64,000 nt of DNA from Sandaracinus amylolyticus (GCF_021631985.1 NZ_CP070225.1:8556001-8620000); one strand, 5' to 3'; counted from the first letter of the stretch, positions 1 through 9,700 are shown. Notes: generated by a model from the letters alone, not told the origin. Numbers and translations are program-made.

Positions 1-477
1 GCGTCCGAGCGTGAGCGCGCCCGAGGGATCGACGATCACGCCCTCGGAGTTCGTCCCGTCGGGCGCCCATCCGCCGGGCCCGGGGATCGTCTCGACGTCG
101 CACGAGGGACTGCACGAGCCGCCGCAGATCTCCACGAGCCCTTCGTCGGTGCGGGTGTCGCAGTCGTTGTCGACTCCGTCGCAGCGCTCGGGCCCGCCGC
201 GCGTCTCGTCCGTGTCGTCGCAGTCGACGTCGGAGCAGCGCCCGTCGCCGTCGAAGTCGACGCAGGTGCCGCCGCCGGAGTCGCCCCCATCGAGCCCGGG
301 GCGCGCGCCGTCGGTGCGCGAGACGCACGTGCCGTCGATGCACTCCTGCGTGCTGCGGCAGTCGCTCGCGCTCTCGCAGGCCGCGCCGGGCGGATCACCA
401 CCGCAGTCGCACCCCACCAGCAGCGAGCACATCAGCGAAATGGTTGCGAGCGCACGGAGCGCGGGACTGCGATGCAT
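1..477 (-). CDS. Cys-rich lipoprotein with MopE-type metal-binding repeat (partial)
   Basis: The reading frame is open to the left edge, so only the first 159 residues are visible. It begins MHRSPALRAL with a signal peptide ending in LLVGC, a lipobox placing the lipidated Cys near residue 23. Two short Cys-rich segments (CESASDCRSTQECIDGTC) follow, then an Asp-rich region with DFDGDGRCSDVDCDD and CDGVDNDCDTRTDEG. That pattern is the putative metal-binding (MopE) repeat common in myxobacterial surface proteins. ATG at 477 is the first start in frame; I see no strong ribosome binding site. It is divergent from the next gene. The family assignment is firm; substrate and role are unknown. Confidence 0.8.
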   Translation of the reverse strand, partial: MHRSPALRALATISLMCSLLVGCDCGGDPPGAACESASDCRSTQECIDGTCVSRTDGARPGLDGGDSGGGTCVDFDGDGRCSDVDCDDTDETRGGPERCDGVDNDCDTRTDEGLVEICGGSCSPSCDVETIPGPGGWAPDGTNSEGVIVDPSGALTLGR

Positions 478-561
478 GAGGAAAACGGTACCAGAACGCG
501 CGCGCTCGCTGTGAAGACGGAGCGCGCTTTTCGTCGGGCGATCCCCGTATAGTCGCCGGCG

Positions 562-1782
562 ATGCACGGCTCGCGCTTCGACACACGGACGCTCGGATGG
601 ATGGTCCTCGGCGGAGCGCTCTCGCTCCTCGGATGCGGTGACGACGACGACGGCACCACCGAGGTCGACGCGTCGACACCGATCGACGCATGGACCGCGC
701 CCGTCGATGCGCCGATGGTCGACGCCGGCGGCGAGACGTGCACACCGTTCCCCGGCGACTACACCCCGCGCGTCTCGATGTCGTCGACCGACGAGTGGCC
801 GCCCTGCGTGTCCGACGTCGGCACCTACGCGCGCATCGAGCCGACGATCTCGACCATCGCGCGCGTCGAGGCGTACGACACGATCTTCGCGCCGAGCGGT
901 CTGCTCGTGGGCGATCCGAGCGCGAGCGCGTTCACCGACGCGCGCACCGTCTACGAGACCAGCGAGGGCCTCGGCTCGCGCGTCATCCGCCGCACCGACG
1001 AGCACGTCACCGCGCCCGATCCCAACGACTGCCGCATGGGCTCGGTGATCGCGGCGGCGCCCGAGTACTGCGTGGGCCCGACGCAGCTCGCGCCGATCGT
1101 GCGTGAGGGCTTCGCGGCGGGCATGACCGGCGGCGCGGGCGAGCCGCTGCGGGTGCACGCCGCGCGCATCGACGCCGCGCTCACCTGGTTCCTCTACGTC
1201 TCGCCGTACAAGGAGAGCCTCACCTGCACGAGCACCGCGCGCGACTGCGACTCGGCGTGGGCGTACTACACGGGTGGCGTCGAGGAGCGCAGCGGCGGGC
1301 TCGGCATGGCGCGCCTGGTGCGCGGGCTCGACGAGGAGACCCACGATCGCATCTGGGACGCGCTGCTCGCGGTGCGCTGCTGGCGCGACCTCGATCCCGA
1401 GCCGGTCTCGAGCGAGCGGCTCGACCTGCGGGATCGCGCGCGCGCCCAGCTCGATCGCGCGATGGATCGCGGCATGGCGCTGGTGATCGCGGATCGCCTG
1501 CGGCGCATGGAGGCGAGCACGGGCGACGAGCAGCTCGCGCACTTCGCGTGGGCGCGCGTGATCCTCGGATCGCTCGCGCAGCGCACGATCCCGAGCCCCG
1601 ATCCCGGCGGCACCGACATCGTGGTGCCGGCGCGGGCGTCGCTCGCGGATCGCATGCTGCGCGCGCGCAGCGCGGATCTCGCGGACCTCGTCGCGAGCGA
1701 GATCGACGGCGCGAGCGCGCCCGGCGACGTCGACGTCGACGCGATCGTGGAGATGCTCGAGTCCGCGTTCCCGTGCGCGTGA
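562..1782 (+). CDS. Lipoprotein of unknown function upstream of a TonB-dependent receptor
   Basis: A 406-residue protein with a signal peptide ending LSLLGC followed by DDDDG, typical of an outer-membrane lipoprotein in this lineage. The mature part is helical-looking, with several Cys residues spread along it (for example in CTSTARDCDS and the terminal FPCA). I recognise no catalytic motif. Its stop overlaps the start of the TonB-dependent receptor, so the two are almost certainly co-transcribed. A surface lipoprotein that captures or presents the receptor's ligand is a reasonable inference. Imelysin-like proteins occupy this position beside metal receptors in other bacteria, but I could not find the imelysin GxHxxE signature here. 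Confidence 0.75.
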   Translation: MHGSRFDTRTLGWMVLGGALSLLGCGDDDDGTTEVDASTPIDAWTAPVDAPMVDAGGETCTPFPGDYTPRVSMSSTDEWPPCVSDVGTYARIEPTISTIARVEAYDTIFAPSGLLVGDPSASAFTDARTVYETSEGLGSRVIRRTDEHVTAPDPNDCRMGSVIAAAPEYCVGPTQLAPIVREGFAAGMTGGAGEPLRVHAARIDAALTWFLYVSPYKESLTCTSTARDCDSAWAYYTGGVEERSGGLGMARLVRGLDEETHDRIWDALLAVRCWRDLDPEPVSSERLDLRDRARAQLDRAMDRGMALVIADRLRRMEASTGDEQLAHFAWARVILGSLAQRTIPSPDPGGTDIVVPARASLADRMLRARSADLADLVASEIDGASAPGDVDVDAIVEMLESAFPCA

Positions 1783-3971
1783 TCGCGCGGATCGCGGCGA
1801 TCGTGATGATCGCGATCGTCGCGATCCCGGCGCGCGCGCAGGACACGACCTTCCGGGCGCGGGCGCGCACCGCGCCCGACGACGTGCGCGGCCGCGCGAG
1901 CGACTCGGTGTCCGAGGAGGAGATCGAAGAGCGCGTGGTGCGATCGGCGCCCGACGCGCTGCGCCTGATGCCGGGCGTGTCGATCCAGCAGACCGCGCAC
2001 GGCCAGGCGAGCCCCTACGTGCGCGGCGTCACCGGGCAACAAGTGCTGCTCCTCTTCGACGGAGTGCGGCTCAACAACGGCATCTTCCGGCAGGGGCCCA
2101 ACCAGTACTTCTTCACGGTCGACGTCGAGAGCCTCGCGACGCTCCACGTGGTGCGCGGCAGCGCGTCGACGCGCTTCGGCGCCGATGCGCTCGGCGGTGC
2201 GATCATCGCGCTCCCGCGCGAGCCGACCATCGATCCGAGACGCGACGGATTCGTGATCCATCCGCGCTTGATCGGTCGTTACGGAATGCAGGACGTCGAC
2301 GGGGGCGCGCGCGCCGAGCTCGATCTGCAGCTCGGTCGATCGCTCGGGTTCCTCGGGGGGGTGCGGTATCGCGAGGCGGGGCCGCTGCAGGCGGCGGGCA
2401 TCGTGTGCCCGCTCTCGACGGTCGAGCCGTGTGTGCCGGCGCGCGATCCCGCGATGCGCCGCAACGTCCCGATGATCCCGTTCATCGAGGACGACGGTCG
2501 CACCCAGCGCGGCACCGGGTTCCGCGTGCTGAGCTGGGACGAGCGCCTGGTGTGGCGCGCGTCGGACGAGCTCCGCGTGACGCTCGCAGGCTACGGCTGG
2601 CACCAGTTCGACAGCCCGCGCACCGATCAGTGCCCCGCGCCCTATGCGCCCGGCAACGACTGCCTCACCTACCTGCAGCAGACGCGCGCGCTCGGCCTCC
2701 TCGCGATCGACGTGCGACCGCAGGGCTCCGAGCTCGCCGAGATGCGCATCGCGCTGAGCTGGCAGCGCACCCACGAGCATCGACTGCGCGATCGTCCGAC
2801 CGCGTTCGTGCAGAACCGCTTCCTCGACACGATCGACACCTACGGGCTCACGATGCGCGGCCGGACGCGCGGCTTCCTGCTCGCGCCCGAGCTCGCGATC
2901 GCGCTGCACTTCGGCGCCGAGGCCTACTCCGACGTCGTGCGCTCCGAGGCGAGCACCGCGTTCACCGACGTCGGCCTCACGGTGCGCGAGCCGCGCGGTC
3001 AATACGTCGACGGCGCGCGCTTCACGCAGCTCTCGGCGTGGAGCGAGGTGCAGGCGGCGATCGCGACGTGGCTGATCGCGCGCGGCGGTGCGCGCGTGCT
3101 CTACGCCGGCGCGCGCGCGAGCGCCGATCCCAGCTCGGGCACTGCGCGTGTCGATCTCGACGTCGCGGGGGTCGCGGCGCGCGCCGGTCTCGAAGCGCGC
3201 GTCGCGCCCGAGCTCACGCTGCACCTCAACGTCGATCAGGGAGTGCGCCCGCCGAACCTCGACGATCTCACCTCGCGCCAGCAGGCGGGCCCGGGCTTCC
3301 AGTTCGAGAACCCCGCGCTTCGCGAGGAGCGCTCGACCACGTTCGAGCTCGGCGCGCGCATCGAGGCGTGGGACGTGCTGCGCCTCGATGCATGGGCGTA
3401 CGCGATGATCCTCGACGGCGCGATGACCCGCGTGCCGCGCGAAGCGTCGGCGTGTCCGCCCGCGACCCCGCAGTGCCGCGCATCGTGGTCGCGCTATCAG
3501 CTGGTCAACGCCGACGACCTCTCGCTGATCCTCGGCACCGAGCTCGCGCTGACGTTCGAGCTGCGCGACATCGGGGTCGTCGCGCTCAGCACGCTCTCGA
3601 TCGCGTGGGGCGAGGGCCCGAGCCCGACCGACGCGAACGTGCGCGTCCCGCTCTCGCGCGTCCCGCCGTTCGGCGGCGCGGTCGACGTGCGATGGCAACC
3701 CGCGCCGCGCGGTCTCGCGCTGGGCGCGACGCTGCGCTGGGCGCTCGATCAGGATCGTCTCGCGCCCGCGGACGCGAGCGACGCGCGCATCCTCGCGGGC
3801 GGCACCCCGGGATACGCCGTCGTCGACGTGCGAGCCGCGTGGCGCTTCGATCCGTATCTCTCGCTCTCGGTCGTGCTCGAGAACGTGCTCGACACCGCAT
3901 ATCGAGTGCACGGATCGAGCATCAATGGGCCCGGACGAGGGCTGATGGCGAGGGTGGAGGCGGGGTTCTGA
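1773..3971 (+). CDS. TonB-dependent outer-membrane receptor
   Basis: A 732-residue protein with a signal peptide cut after PARA-Q. The plug domain (about residues 45-160) shows the family motifs LRLMPGVSIQ, SPYVRGVTGQQ, LLLFDGVRLNN and VVRGSASTRFGADALGG. The rest is a long beta-barrel ending in an aromatic residue (EAGF), the usual signal for barrel assembly. No amino-terminal TonB-box motif is certain. GTG at 1773 is chosen because it gives a complete signal peptide and overlaps the upstream stop; GTG 1779 and ATG 1806 are alternatives. The family takes up metal chelates, cobalamin or glycans with TonB energy; which one applies here cannot be read from the sequence. Confidence 0.88.
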   Translation: MRVIARIAAIVMIAIVAIPARAQDTTFRARARTAPDDVRGRASDSVSEEEIEERVVRSAPDALRLMPGVSIQQTAHGQASPYVRGVTGQQVLLLFDGVRLNNGIFRQGPNQYFFTVDVESLATLHVVRGSASTRFGADALGGAIIALPREPTIDPRRDGFVIHPRLIGRYGMQDVDGGARAELDLQLGRSLGFLGGVRYREAGPLQAAGIVCPLSTVEPCVPARDPAMRRNVPMIPFIEDDGRTQRGTGFRVLSWDERLVWRASDELRVTLAGYGWHQFDSPRTDQCPAPYAPGNDCLTYLQQTRALGLLAIDVRPQGSELAEMRIALSWQRTHEHRLRDRPTAFVQNRFLDTIDTYGLTMRGRTRGFLLAPELAIALHFGAEAYSDVVRSEASTAFTDVGLTVREPRGQYVDGARFTQLSAWSEVQAAIATWLIARGGARVLYAGARASADPSSGTARVDLDVAGVAARAGLEARVAPELTLHLNVDQGVRPPNLDDLTSRQQAGPGFQFENPALREERSTTFELGARIEAWDVLRLDAWAYAMILDGAMTRVPREASACPPATPQCRASWSRYQLVNADDLSLILGTELALTFELRDIGVVALSTLSIAWGEGPSPTDANVRVPLSRVPPFGGAVDVRWQPAPRGLALGATLRWALDQDRLAPADASDARILAGGTPGYAVVDVRAAWRFDPYLSLSVVLENVLDTAYRVHGSSINGPGRGLMARVEAGF

Positions 3972-3977
3972 GGGCGG

Positions 3978-4009
3978 GGCCCCGCGAGGCGCGATGCGCC
4001 CGCGGGGCC
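3978..4009. terminator. Bidirectional hairpin between convergent genes
   Basis: GGCCCCGCG (3978-3986) pairs with CGCGGGGCC (4001-4009), and inside it GGCGC (3988-3992) pairs with GCGCC (3996-4000) around a GAT loop, leaving one bulged A. The 14-bp stem lies between the converging ends of the receptor and the MocR gene. There is no clear T-run on either side, so termination is inferred from position and stability. Confidence 0.55.
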
Positions 4010-4041
4010 GAGACTCGCTCATCAGTCACCGCGACCGCCAG

Positions 4042-5589
4042 CTACACGACGCCCAGCGGATCCGTCCCGGTCCGCTTCACCACCGCGCGCCGCCCGATCG
4101 ACACCGCATCCATTGCCGCGCCGAGCCGCTTCGCGCCTTCCACCAAGCGCGCCGGCGACTCGCCACCGAACACCAAGCGCAGCCCCGACGGGCCGCCCAC
4201 CGCGCGATCCACGCGATACAGCGTCCCCGGCGACACCAGCACGCCGCGGCGGCGCGCCTCCTCGAACACGGCCTCGGAATCGAGATCGTCGGGCAGCTCG
4301 ATCCACATCGTCGTTCCGCGCGTCGGCGCACGGAACCGCACGCTCGGCGGCAGGTACTTCTTGAGCGCGACGCAGAGCGCATCACGACGCTCGCGATACT
4401 GACCGCGGATCCGATTGAGGTGCGCCGCGAGATAACCGCGCTCCAGGAACTCCGCGAGCGCGTGCTGCAGCAACCCCGACGTGCCGAGATCGGTCGCGTG
4501 CTTCAGCGCGACGAGCTGCGGCGCGAGCGAGGGCGGGCACAGCAGGAACCCGATGCGCAGCGCCGGGATCAGCTTCTTGCTGAACGTGCTCAGGTAGATC
4601 ACGTCGCCGTCGAGCGCGCGCATCGCGGGCGGCGGCGCCGCTCCGTCGAGCTCGAGATCCGCGACGAAGTCGTCCTCGATCACCGCGGTGCCGGTCTCGC
4701 GCGCCCACGCGATCAGCGCCTCGCGCCGCGGGCCCGAGATGCACTCGCCCGTCGGGTTGCACGAGTTCGGCATCAGGTAGAGCGCCTTCGCGCGCCCCGC
4801 ATGACGCAGCCACGCCATGTCGGGCCCTTCCGCGTCCGCCGGCACGCCCATCAGTCGCGCGCCGTTCGCGCCGAAGATCTGGATCGCGCCGGTGTACGTC
4901 GCGGCCTGCGAGATCACGACGTCGCCGGGATCGACCAGCGCGCGCGCGACCACGTCGAGGCCCTGCTGGCTGCCCGACGTCACGAGCACGTCGTCGGCGC
5001 GCGCCGGAACGCCCTGCCGCACCAGGTCCGCGGCGATGCGCTCACGGAGCCGCGGCACACCCTCGTGCGGCGCGTAGCCCAGCGCGCGCGTGCCGGTCGT
5101 GCGCATCACGTGCTCGAGGCAGCGGCGGAAGAGCTCGTCGGGCAGCAGGTCGGGGCCCGGCTCCATCTTCGTGAGGTTCACGAGCTCGCCGCGCCCGACC
5201 CGCGCGATGCGCTGCACCCGGGCGACCCGCGCGAAGCCCTCGGTGCGCGCGCGCTCGCTGATCATCGAGCTCCACGGGATCGGCGCTCGCTCGGCCGCGG
5301 CGACCGGCGCGCGTCCGACCGGCAGCGCGACCGCCGCGGGCTGCGCGCGCACGAAGGTGCCGCGCCCGACGGTCGAGCTCAGGAAGCCGCTGCGCTCGAG
5401 CTCGGTGTAGGCGCGCACGACCGTGTTGCGGTGCGTGCCGAGCTCGTCGGCGAGCTTTCGCGATGGCGGCAGGCGAAAGCCTGCGGGGAACGCGCCGCTG
5501 CGGATCCGCTCCGCGATGCGATCGAAGAGCTGTTGGTACAGCGGCACATCGAGCGCGTGGTCGAGGACCAATCCGAGGCTGCGTTCCAC
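4042..5589 (-). CDS. MocR/PdxR-type GntR regulator with aminotransferase domain
   Basis: A 515-residue fusion. Residues about 15-80 are a GntR winged helix (VPLYQQLFDRIAERI, then RLPPSRKLADELGTHRNTVV). The rest is a fold-type I aminotransferase with LGYAPHEGVPRLRERIA, the cofactor-contacting MPNSCNPTG and EDDF, and the PLP lysine in TFSKKLIPALR. MocR proteins use PLP or its adducts as an effector and usually control vitamin B6, GABA or taurine genes. GTG at 5589 is preceded by a strong AAAGGGGG site, which decides the start. Four operator-like repeats lie just upstream, suggesting autoregulation. The regulated metabolite is not evident from the neighbours. Confidence 0.9.
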   Translation of the reverse strand: MERSLGLVLDHALDVPLYQQLFDRIAERIRSGAFPAGFRLPPSRKLADELGTHRNTVVRAYTELERSGFLSSTVGRGTFVRAQPAAVALPVGRAPVAAAERAPIPWSSMISERARTEGFARVARVQRIARVGRGELVNLTKMEPGPDLLPDELFRRCLEHVMRTTGTRALGYAPHEGVPRLRERIAADLVRQGVPARADDVLVTSGSQQGLDVVARALVDPGDVVISQAATYTGAIQIFGANGARLMGVPADAEGPDMAWLRHAGRAKALYLMPNSCNPTGECISGPRREALIAWARETGTAVIEDDFVADLELDGAAPPPAMRALDGDVIYLSTFSKKLIPALRIGFLLCPPSLAPQLVALKHATDLGTSGLLQHALAEFLERGYLAAHLNRIRGQYRERRDALCVALKKYLPPSVRFRAPTRGTTMWIELPDDLDSEAVFEEARRRGVLVSPGTLYRVDRAVGGPSGLRLVFGGESPARLVEGAKRLGAAMDAVSIGRRAVVKRTGTDPLGVV

Positions 5590-5621
5590 CTGGACCCCCT
5601 TTCGCGGCCGCGTCCGCCGCG

Positions 5622-5776
5622 ATTGGTCCAGGTAATCCCCCGCAATCTCGAGGGCCGCAACGGAACGACCTAGGCGATCGTGCAGTGCCAGGATGGACCA
5701 ATGTTGCCCGGGAGCATGGTCCAATTCTCGGTCCGGCGCCGCTCCGTGCCGCGGAGGTGGCCTAGCCTGGTCCGAA
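5622..5776. promoter_or_regulatory. Cluster of TGGWCC repeats upstream of mocR, probable operators
   Basis: ATTGGTCCA (5622-5630), TGGACCAAT (5694-5702), TGGTCCAAT (5717-5725) and TGGTCCGAA (5768-5776) fill the 200-bp gap in front of the MocR gene. The first and second are reverse complements of each other; the second and third face each other 14 bp apart. MocR proteins bind repeated short half-sites next to their own genes, so this is the likely recognition element. Confidence 0.6.
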
Positions 5777-5789
5777 ACGATCGCGCTCG

Positions 5790-7958
5790 CTAGCGATAGG
5801 TCCGTTCGCCCGGGCCCGGCTCCGCGAGCGCGCCGAGCGGCGCGGTGTCGAGGCGATCGCTGCGCTCGGTCGCCCCCTCCGCCGACGCTTCGTGCACCGT
5901 GCTCCACGGCCCGACCCGCACTCGCAGCGCCTCGTCGCGCGCGCTCACCTCGACCTCGCGCTGCGCGACGTACGAGCGTGATCCGGTCCCGCGATCGTCG
6001 AACGCGACGTCGTCGGCCTCGGCTCGTTCCTCTTCGTCGGCGATGCGATCGAGCGCGAGCCGCGTGAGGTGCGCCGGCTGCTCGGGGCACATGCCTCGCC
6101 AGCAGTACGGCCCGTGATCTTCGTGCTGCGCGACGATGCGATCGAGCGTCCCGCGCGCGATGTCGGCGACGATCAGCACGCGGCTGTGGAGCTCCTGCTG
6201 CGCGTAGAGATCGATCGGCTCGAGCGCGGCCTCGGCCCACCACGCGAGGATCGGCGCGCGATCTCCGGGCTCCATGCGCGCCGCCTCGTGCAGCTCGAAG
6301 GTGTCGATCGCGGGGAACCGCTCGGGGCCGATCGACGCGCCGAGCGAGCAGAGCGCGAGCCATCCCTCGGCCTCGTCGTCGCGCGCGATCTCGTAGGGCG
6401 CGACGAGCCAGTACACGTCGCCGCGCTCGTAGACCAGCGCGTCGCAGGGCGCGTCCTGGCCGCACATCGCGCCGGAGATCCACTCGCGCTCGGGCATCAC
6501 GCGCCCCGCGGGCACGCCCGCGACGTCGGGCACGCGCCGGCAGATCGACGTCGTGCTCGCCGGCGCCGCCGCGGCCCTCGCCCCGCCCGCGCATCCGGTG
6601 CGGCACACGCGGGGATCGCCCAGCAGCTGCGCGATGGCGTAGACGCCCGGAGGCAGCGGCGATGCGTCGGGCTCGCAGCGCTCGGTCTCGCCGCTCGACG
6701 CGCCGTAGTCGTACGCGTCCTCGACCTCGCGCTGCTCGCGCGCCTGTGCGCAGATCGGCGCGCCGACCTCGAGCGCGCCCGCATCGTCGAGCACGAACGA
6801 TCCCGCGATCACCGTGTCCCGCGCCTCGCCTTCGATCGGGCCGCCCGAGTCGTCCTCGGCGCCCAGCGAGAGCGCGCGCTCGCGCGAGAACGTGGCCCAC
6901 GCGGCGCATCGGAGCGTCGCCTCGATCGAGCACACCATCGTCGACGTCGTGATCGACGAGCTCGACTCCTCGCCGTCCTCGTAGGGCAGATAGAGCTCGT
7001 CCTGCTGCTCGAACGCGACGACGAGCTCCGCGCGCCCGCCCGGGATCAGCGGGGCCCACTGCGCGCGCGCCGCACCGAAGCGCGACGATCCGACCTCCGC
7101 GGTCGGGCGATCGATCGTGTACAGCGCGACGACGTCGACGCGTCCATCGTGCGCCACCCAGAGCTCGCCCGAGCCCTCTGGTCCGGGGCACGGCTCGATC
7201 AACATCGCGCGCACGTCCCCGCGCACCCACACCGGCGGGAGCTCCTCGAGGTCCTCGCACGCGCGCTCGCGGAACGTCGCGCGGAACGCGGTGTGCTCTT
7301 CGCCGAGCAGCGCATCGAGGGCCGCGTCGGAGATCGTGCTCGCCGGCAGCGCGGGCTCGTCGGGCGGAGCATCGGTCGCGGGCCCGAGCTCGCCGAGCGC
7401 GCGCTCGACGCTCGGATGCGGCCGCAGCGCGAGCGAGCGCGTGAACGCGGCGCGCGCGCCCGCCGCATCACCCAGCTCGCGGCGCACCAGGCCCGCGTTG
7501 TAGAGGCACATCGCGAGGGGCACGCGCAGGCGCTCGGGCACCTCCGCTTCGCGCGGCAGCTCGCGCAGCGCGGCCTCGATCATCGCGCGCGCGCGCTCGT
7601 GATCGCCGGCGCGGAACGCGATGTAGCCCGCCTCGCATCGGGCGCGAGGCTCGGGCAGCGCGGCGAGCGCCTCGTCCATCCGAGCGAGCGCGGTCGTGTG
7701 ATCGCCCTCGCGCACGGCGCGCCTCGCCTCGCGCAGCGCGCGGGTGAACGCGCGACGCTTCGTGCGCAGCGCCGCGCGGTTCTCCTCGGTCCGCTCGTGC
7801 ACCGACGAGATCGCGATGCGCTCGCTCGTCGGCTCCGGGCTCGCGGGTGGCTCGACCGGGCGCGCGGCTGGAGGCGCGCTCTCGCTCGACGCCCCTCCGC
7901 ACTCGCATCCTGCGAGCATCGCGAGCACACAGCCCCACGCGAGCCAACGAGCGGTCAT
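5790..7958 (-). CDS. Large TPR-containing lipoprotein, function unknown
   Basis: A 722-residue lipoprotein: the signal peptide ends AMLAGC, followed by a Pro/Ser-rich linker. Residues about 60-200 are helical repeats (RALREARRAVREGDHTTALARMDEAL, listed here by its ends RALRE and MDEAL, then AGYIAFRAGDHERARAMIEA and AGLVRRELGDAAGARAAFTR) that fit tetratricopeptide repeats. The remaining 500 residues are acidic with scattered Cys and match nothing I know. ATG at 7958 follows GGAGG with good spacing. The gene precedes the MocR gene on the same strand with a 200-bp gap. A scaffold role at the outer membrane is only a guess. Confidence 0.72.
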   Translation of the reverse strand: MTARWLAWGCVLAMLAGCECGGASSESAPPAARPVEPPASPEPTSERIAISSVHERTEENRAALRTKRRAFTRALREARRAVREGDHTTALARMDEALAALPEPRARCEAGYIAFRAGDHERARAMIEAALRELPREAEVPERLRVPLAMCLYNAGLVRRELGDAAGARAAFTRSLALRPHPSVERALGELGPATDAPPDEPALPASTISDAALDALLGEEHTAFRATFRERACEDLEELPPVWVRGDVRAMLIEPCPGPEGSGELWVAHDGRVDVVALYTIDRPTAEVGSSRFGAARAQWAPLIPGGRAELVVAFEQQDELYLPYEDGEESSSSITTSTMVCSIEATLRCAAWATFSRERALSLGAEDDSGGPIEGEARDTVIAGSFVLDDAGALEVGAPICAQAREQREVEDAYDYGASSGETERCEPDASPLPPGVYAIAQLLGDPRVCRTGCAGGARAAAAPASTTSICRRVPDVAGVPAGRVMPEREWISGAMCGQDAPCDALVYERGDVYWLVAPYEIARDDEAEGWLALCSLGASIGPERFPAIDTFELHEAARMEPGDRAPILAWWAEAALEPIDLYAQQELHSRVLIVADIARGTLDRIVAQHEDHGPYCWRGMCPEQPAHLTRLALDRIADEEERAEADDVAFDDRGTGSRSYVAQREVEVSARDEALRVRVGPWSTVHEASAEGATERSDRLDTAPLGALAEPGPGERTYR

Positions 7959-8010
7959 CGGGGTCCTCCGCGCGCACGAACCGCGCCCGCTCGCGCCGCG
8001 ATTCCCGCGC

Positions 8011-9480
8011 TCAACAGAGACGATTGAGCCCGTTCAGCGCGGCGACGCGATAGGCCTCGGCCATCGTCGGGTAGTTGAACGTCGTGTTCACGAAGTAGCG
8101 CAGCGTGTTCGCCTCGCCCTTCTGCGACATGATCGCCTGCCCGATGTGCACGATCTCGGCGGCCTGATCGCCGAAGCAGTGGATGCCGAGGATCTGCAGC
8201 GTCTCGCGGTGGAAGAGCAGCTTCAGCATGCCCACCGTCTGCCCGGTGATCTGGGCGCGCGCGAGCGAGCGGAAGAGCGAGTGACCGACCTCGTAGGGCA
8301 CGCCCTCCGCGGTGAGCTCGCGCTCGTTGCGACCGAGGCTGCTGATCTCCGGCGACGTGTAGATCCCGGTCGGGATGTCCTGCACGAGCTTCTCGTCGGT
8401 CACGCCCAGCACCGCGTGCCCCGCGGCGAAGCGGCCCTGGTCGTAGCTCGCGCTCGCGAGGCTCGGATAGCCCACCACGTCGCCCACCGCGTAGATGTGC
8501 GGCTGTCCGGTGCGGTAGAGCGCGTCGACCTTGAGCTGACCGCGCGAGTCCGCGACGAGCCCGACGGTCTCGAGCCCGAGATCGTGCGTGTTGCCGGTGC
8601 GGCCCTGCGCCCACAGCAGCACGTCGCTCTTGATCTTCTTGCCGCTCTTGAGGTGGACGACGACGCCGTCGTCGACCGGCTCGACCTTCTCGTACTCCTC
8701 GCCGTGGCGGATGAGCACGCCTTGATCGCGCAGGTGGTAGGCGAGCGCGTCGATGATCTCGTCGTCGAGGAACGCGAGCAGCTTCTCGCGCGAGTTGACG
8801 AGGTTCACCTTCACGCCGAGGTTGCGGAACATCGACGCGTACTCGCACCCGACGACGCCCGCGCCGTAGATCGTGATCGAGTCCGGCGTGTGATCGAGGC
8901 GCAGGATCGTGTCGCTGTCGCGGATCCGCGGGTGCGAGAAGTCGACGTCGGCGGGGCGATAGGGGCGCGAGCCGGTCGCGACGATGAACTGCTTCGCGCG
9001 GAGGCGACGCCTCGCGGCGCCCACCTCGTCGGTGTCGACCTCGATCGTGTGCGGATCGACGAACGACGCGTGGCCGTGGACCACCTCGACGTGGTTGCGC
9101 ACGTAGAAGCCGCGGCGCATCTCGACCTGCTTGCCGATCACGCCCTCGGCCTGGCGCAGCAGCTTGGGGAACGTGAGCTCGACGTTCATCGCCGCCGACG
9201 CGAAGATCGGGTTGCGGCGGAAGCGCAGCGTCTCGTTGATCGCGTGGCGCAGCGCCTTGCTGGGGATCGTCGCCCAGTGGGTGCAGCCACCGCCGACGTC
9301 GCGATAGCGCTCGACCATCACCACGCTGGCGCCGGACTTCGCGGCGCGCATCGTCGCGCCCTCGCCGGCAGGCCCGCTGCCGATCACCACGACGTCGTGC
9401 TCTTTGTCCCAGGGCACTGCTCGAAGGTCCTCCAGTCGCGGCGAGTTGTAGGGCCTCGAGACCACGAATGCGAGAAGCAT
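8011..9480 (-). CDS. sthA: Soluble pyridine nucleotide transhydrogenase
   Basis: A 489-residue flavoprotein of the dihydrolipoamide-dehydrogenase fold. It shows the FAD motif [12 protein letters not shown], the SthA signature [17 protein letters not shown] (the second redox Cys of ordinary disulfide reductases is replaced, as in E. coli SthA), an NAD(P) site [12 protein letters not shown], the second FAD motif [14 protein letters not shown] and a carboxy-terminal dimer domain. It exchanges reducing equivalents between NADPH and NADH in the cytoplasm. ATG 9480 is preferred over a TTG at 9498. The upstream region carries palindromes shared with the PHA genes, linking redox balance to polymer metabolism by inference. 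Confidence 0.93.
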   Translation of the reverse strand: MLLAFVVSRPYNSPRLEDLRAVPWDKEHDVVVIGSGPAGEGATMRAAKSGASVVMVERYRDVGGGCTHWATIPSKALRHAINETLRFRRNPIFASAAMNVELTFPKLLRQAEGVIGKQVEMRRGFYVRNHVEVVHGHASFVDPHTIEVDTDEVGAARRRLRAKQFIVATGSRPYRPADVDFSHPRIRDSDTILRLDHTPDSITIYGAGVVGCEYASMFRNLGVKVNLVNSREKLLAFLDDEIIDALAYHLRDQGVLIRHGEEYEKVEPVDDGVVVHLKSGKKIKSDVLLWAQGRTGNTHDLGLETVGLVADSRGQLKVDALYRTGQPHIYAVGDVVGYPSLASASYDQGRFAAGHAVLGVTDEKLVQDIPTGIYTSPEISSLGRNERELTAEGVPYEVGHSLFRSLARAQITGQTVGMLKLLFHRETLQILGIHCFGDQAAEIVHIGQAIMSQKGEANTLRYFVNTTFNYPTMAEAYRVAALNGLNRLC

Positions 9481-9492
9481 GATCTTCACGCG

Positions 9493-9503
9493 CTGCAACG
9501 CAG
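9493..9503. promoter_or_regulatory. PhaR-type operator in the sthA leader
   Basis: CTGC-AAC-GCAG, exactly the CTGC-N3-GCAG form described for PhaR binding in alphaproteobacteria. It ends 13 bp from the sthA ATG and would act as a roadblock or repressor site. Confidence 0.5.
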
Positions 9504-9555
9504 GGCTCGCGCCCTGCGGGCCAGGCCTCGCCGTGGAGTTCCCTCACGCTCGGGT

Positions 9556-9570
9556 TGTTGCGACGCAACA
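9556..9570. promoter_or_regulatory. PhaR-type operator upstream of sthA
   Basis: TGTTGC-GAC-GCAACA, arms perfectly complementary over 15 bp. The same arms recur at 17666-17680 in front of the depolymerase gene. It sits about 75 bp upstream of the sthA start. Confidence 0.65.
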
Positions 9571-9683
9571 TCCAGCGCGTTTCCGATCTAAGCTGGCTCG
9601 GATGGCGCGGATGACCCTCGGTCATCACACGGATGATCGTCGCGGCGGCGGTGATCGCGAGGGTGTCTCCGTGCTCATCCGTT

Positions 9684-9700
9684 CTGCTGCAATGCAGCAG
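9684..9700. promoter_or_regulatory. PhaR-type operator between sthA and lipase gene
   Basis: CTGCTGC-AAT-GCAGCAG, arms perfectly complementary over 17 bp, with the CTGC-N3-GCAG core at its centre. It lies in the divergent gap, 152 bp before the lipase ATG. Confidence 0.6.

Noticed and set aside
1266-4022. A 918-codon minus-strand frame over the TonB receptor
   Set aside because: The plus strand encodes a full receptor with plug and barrel motifs; the antisense protein has no recognisable motif.
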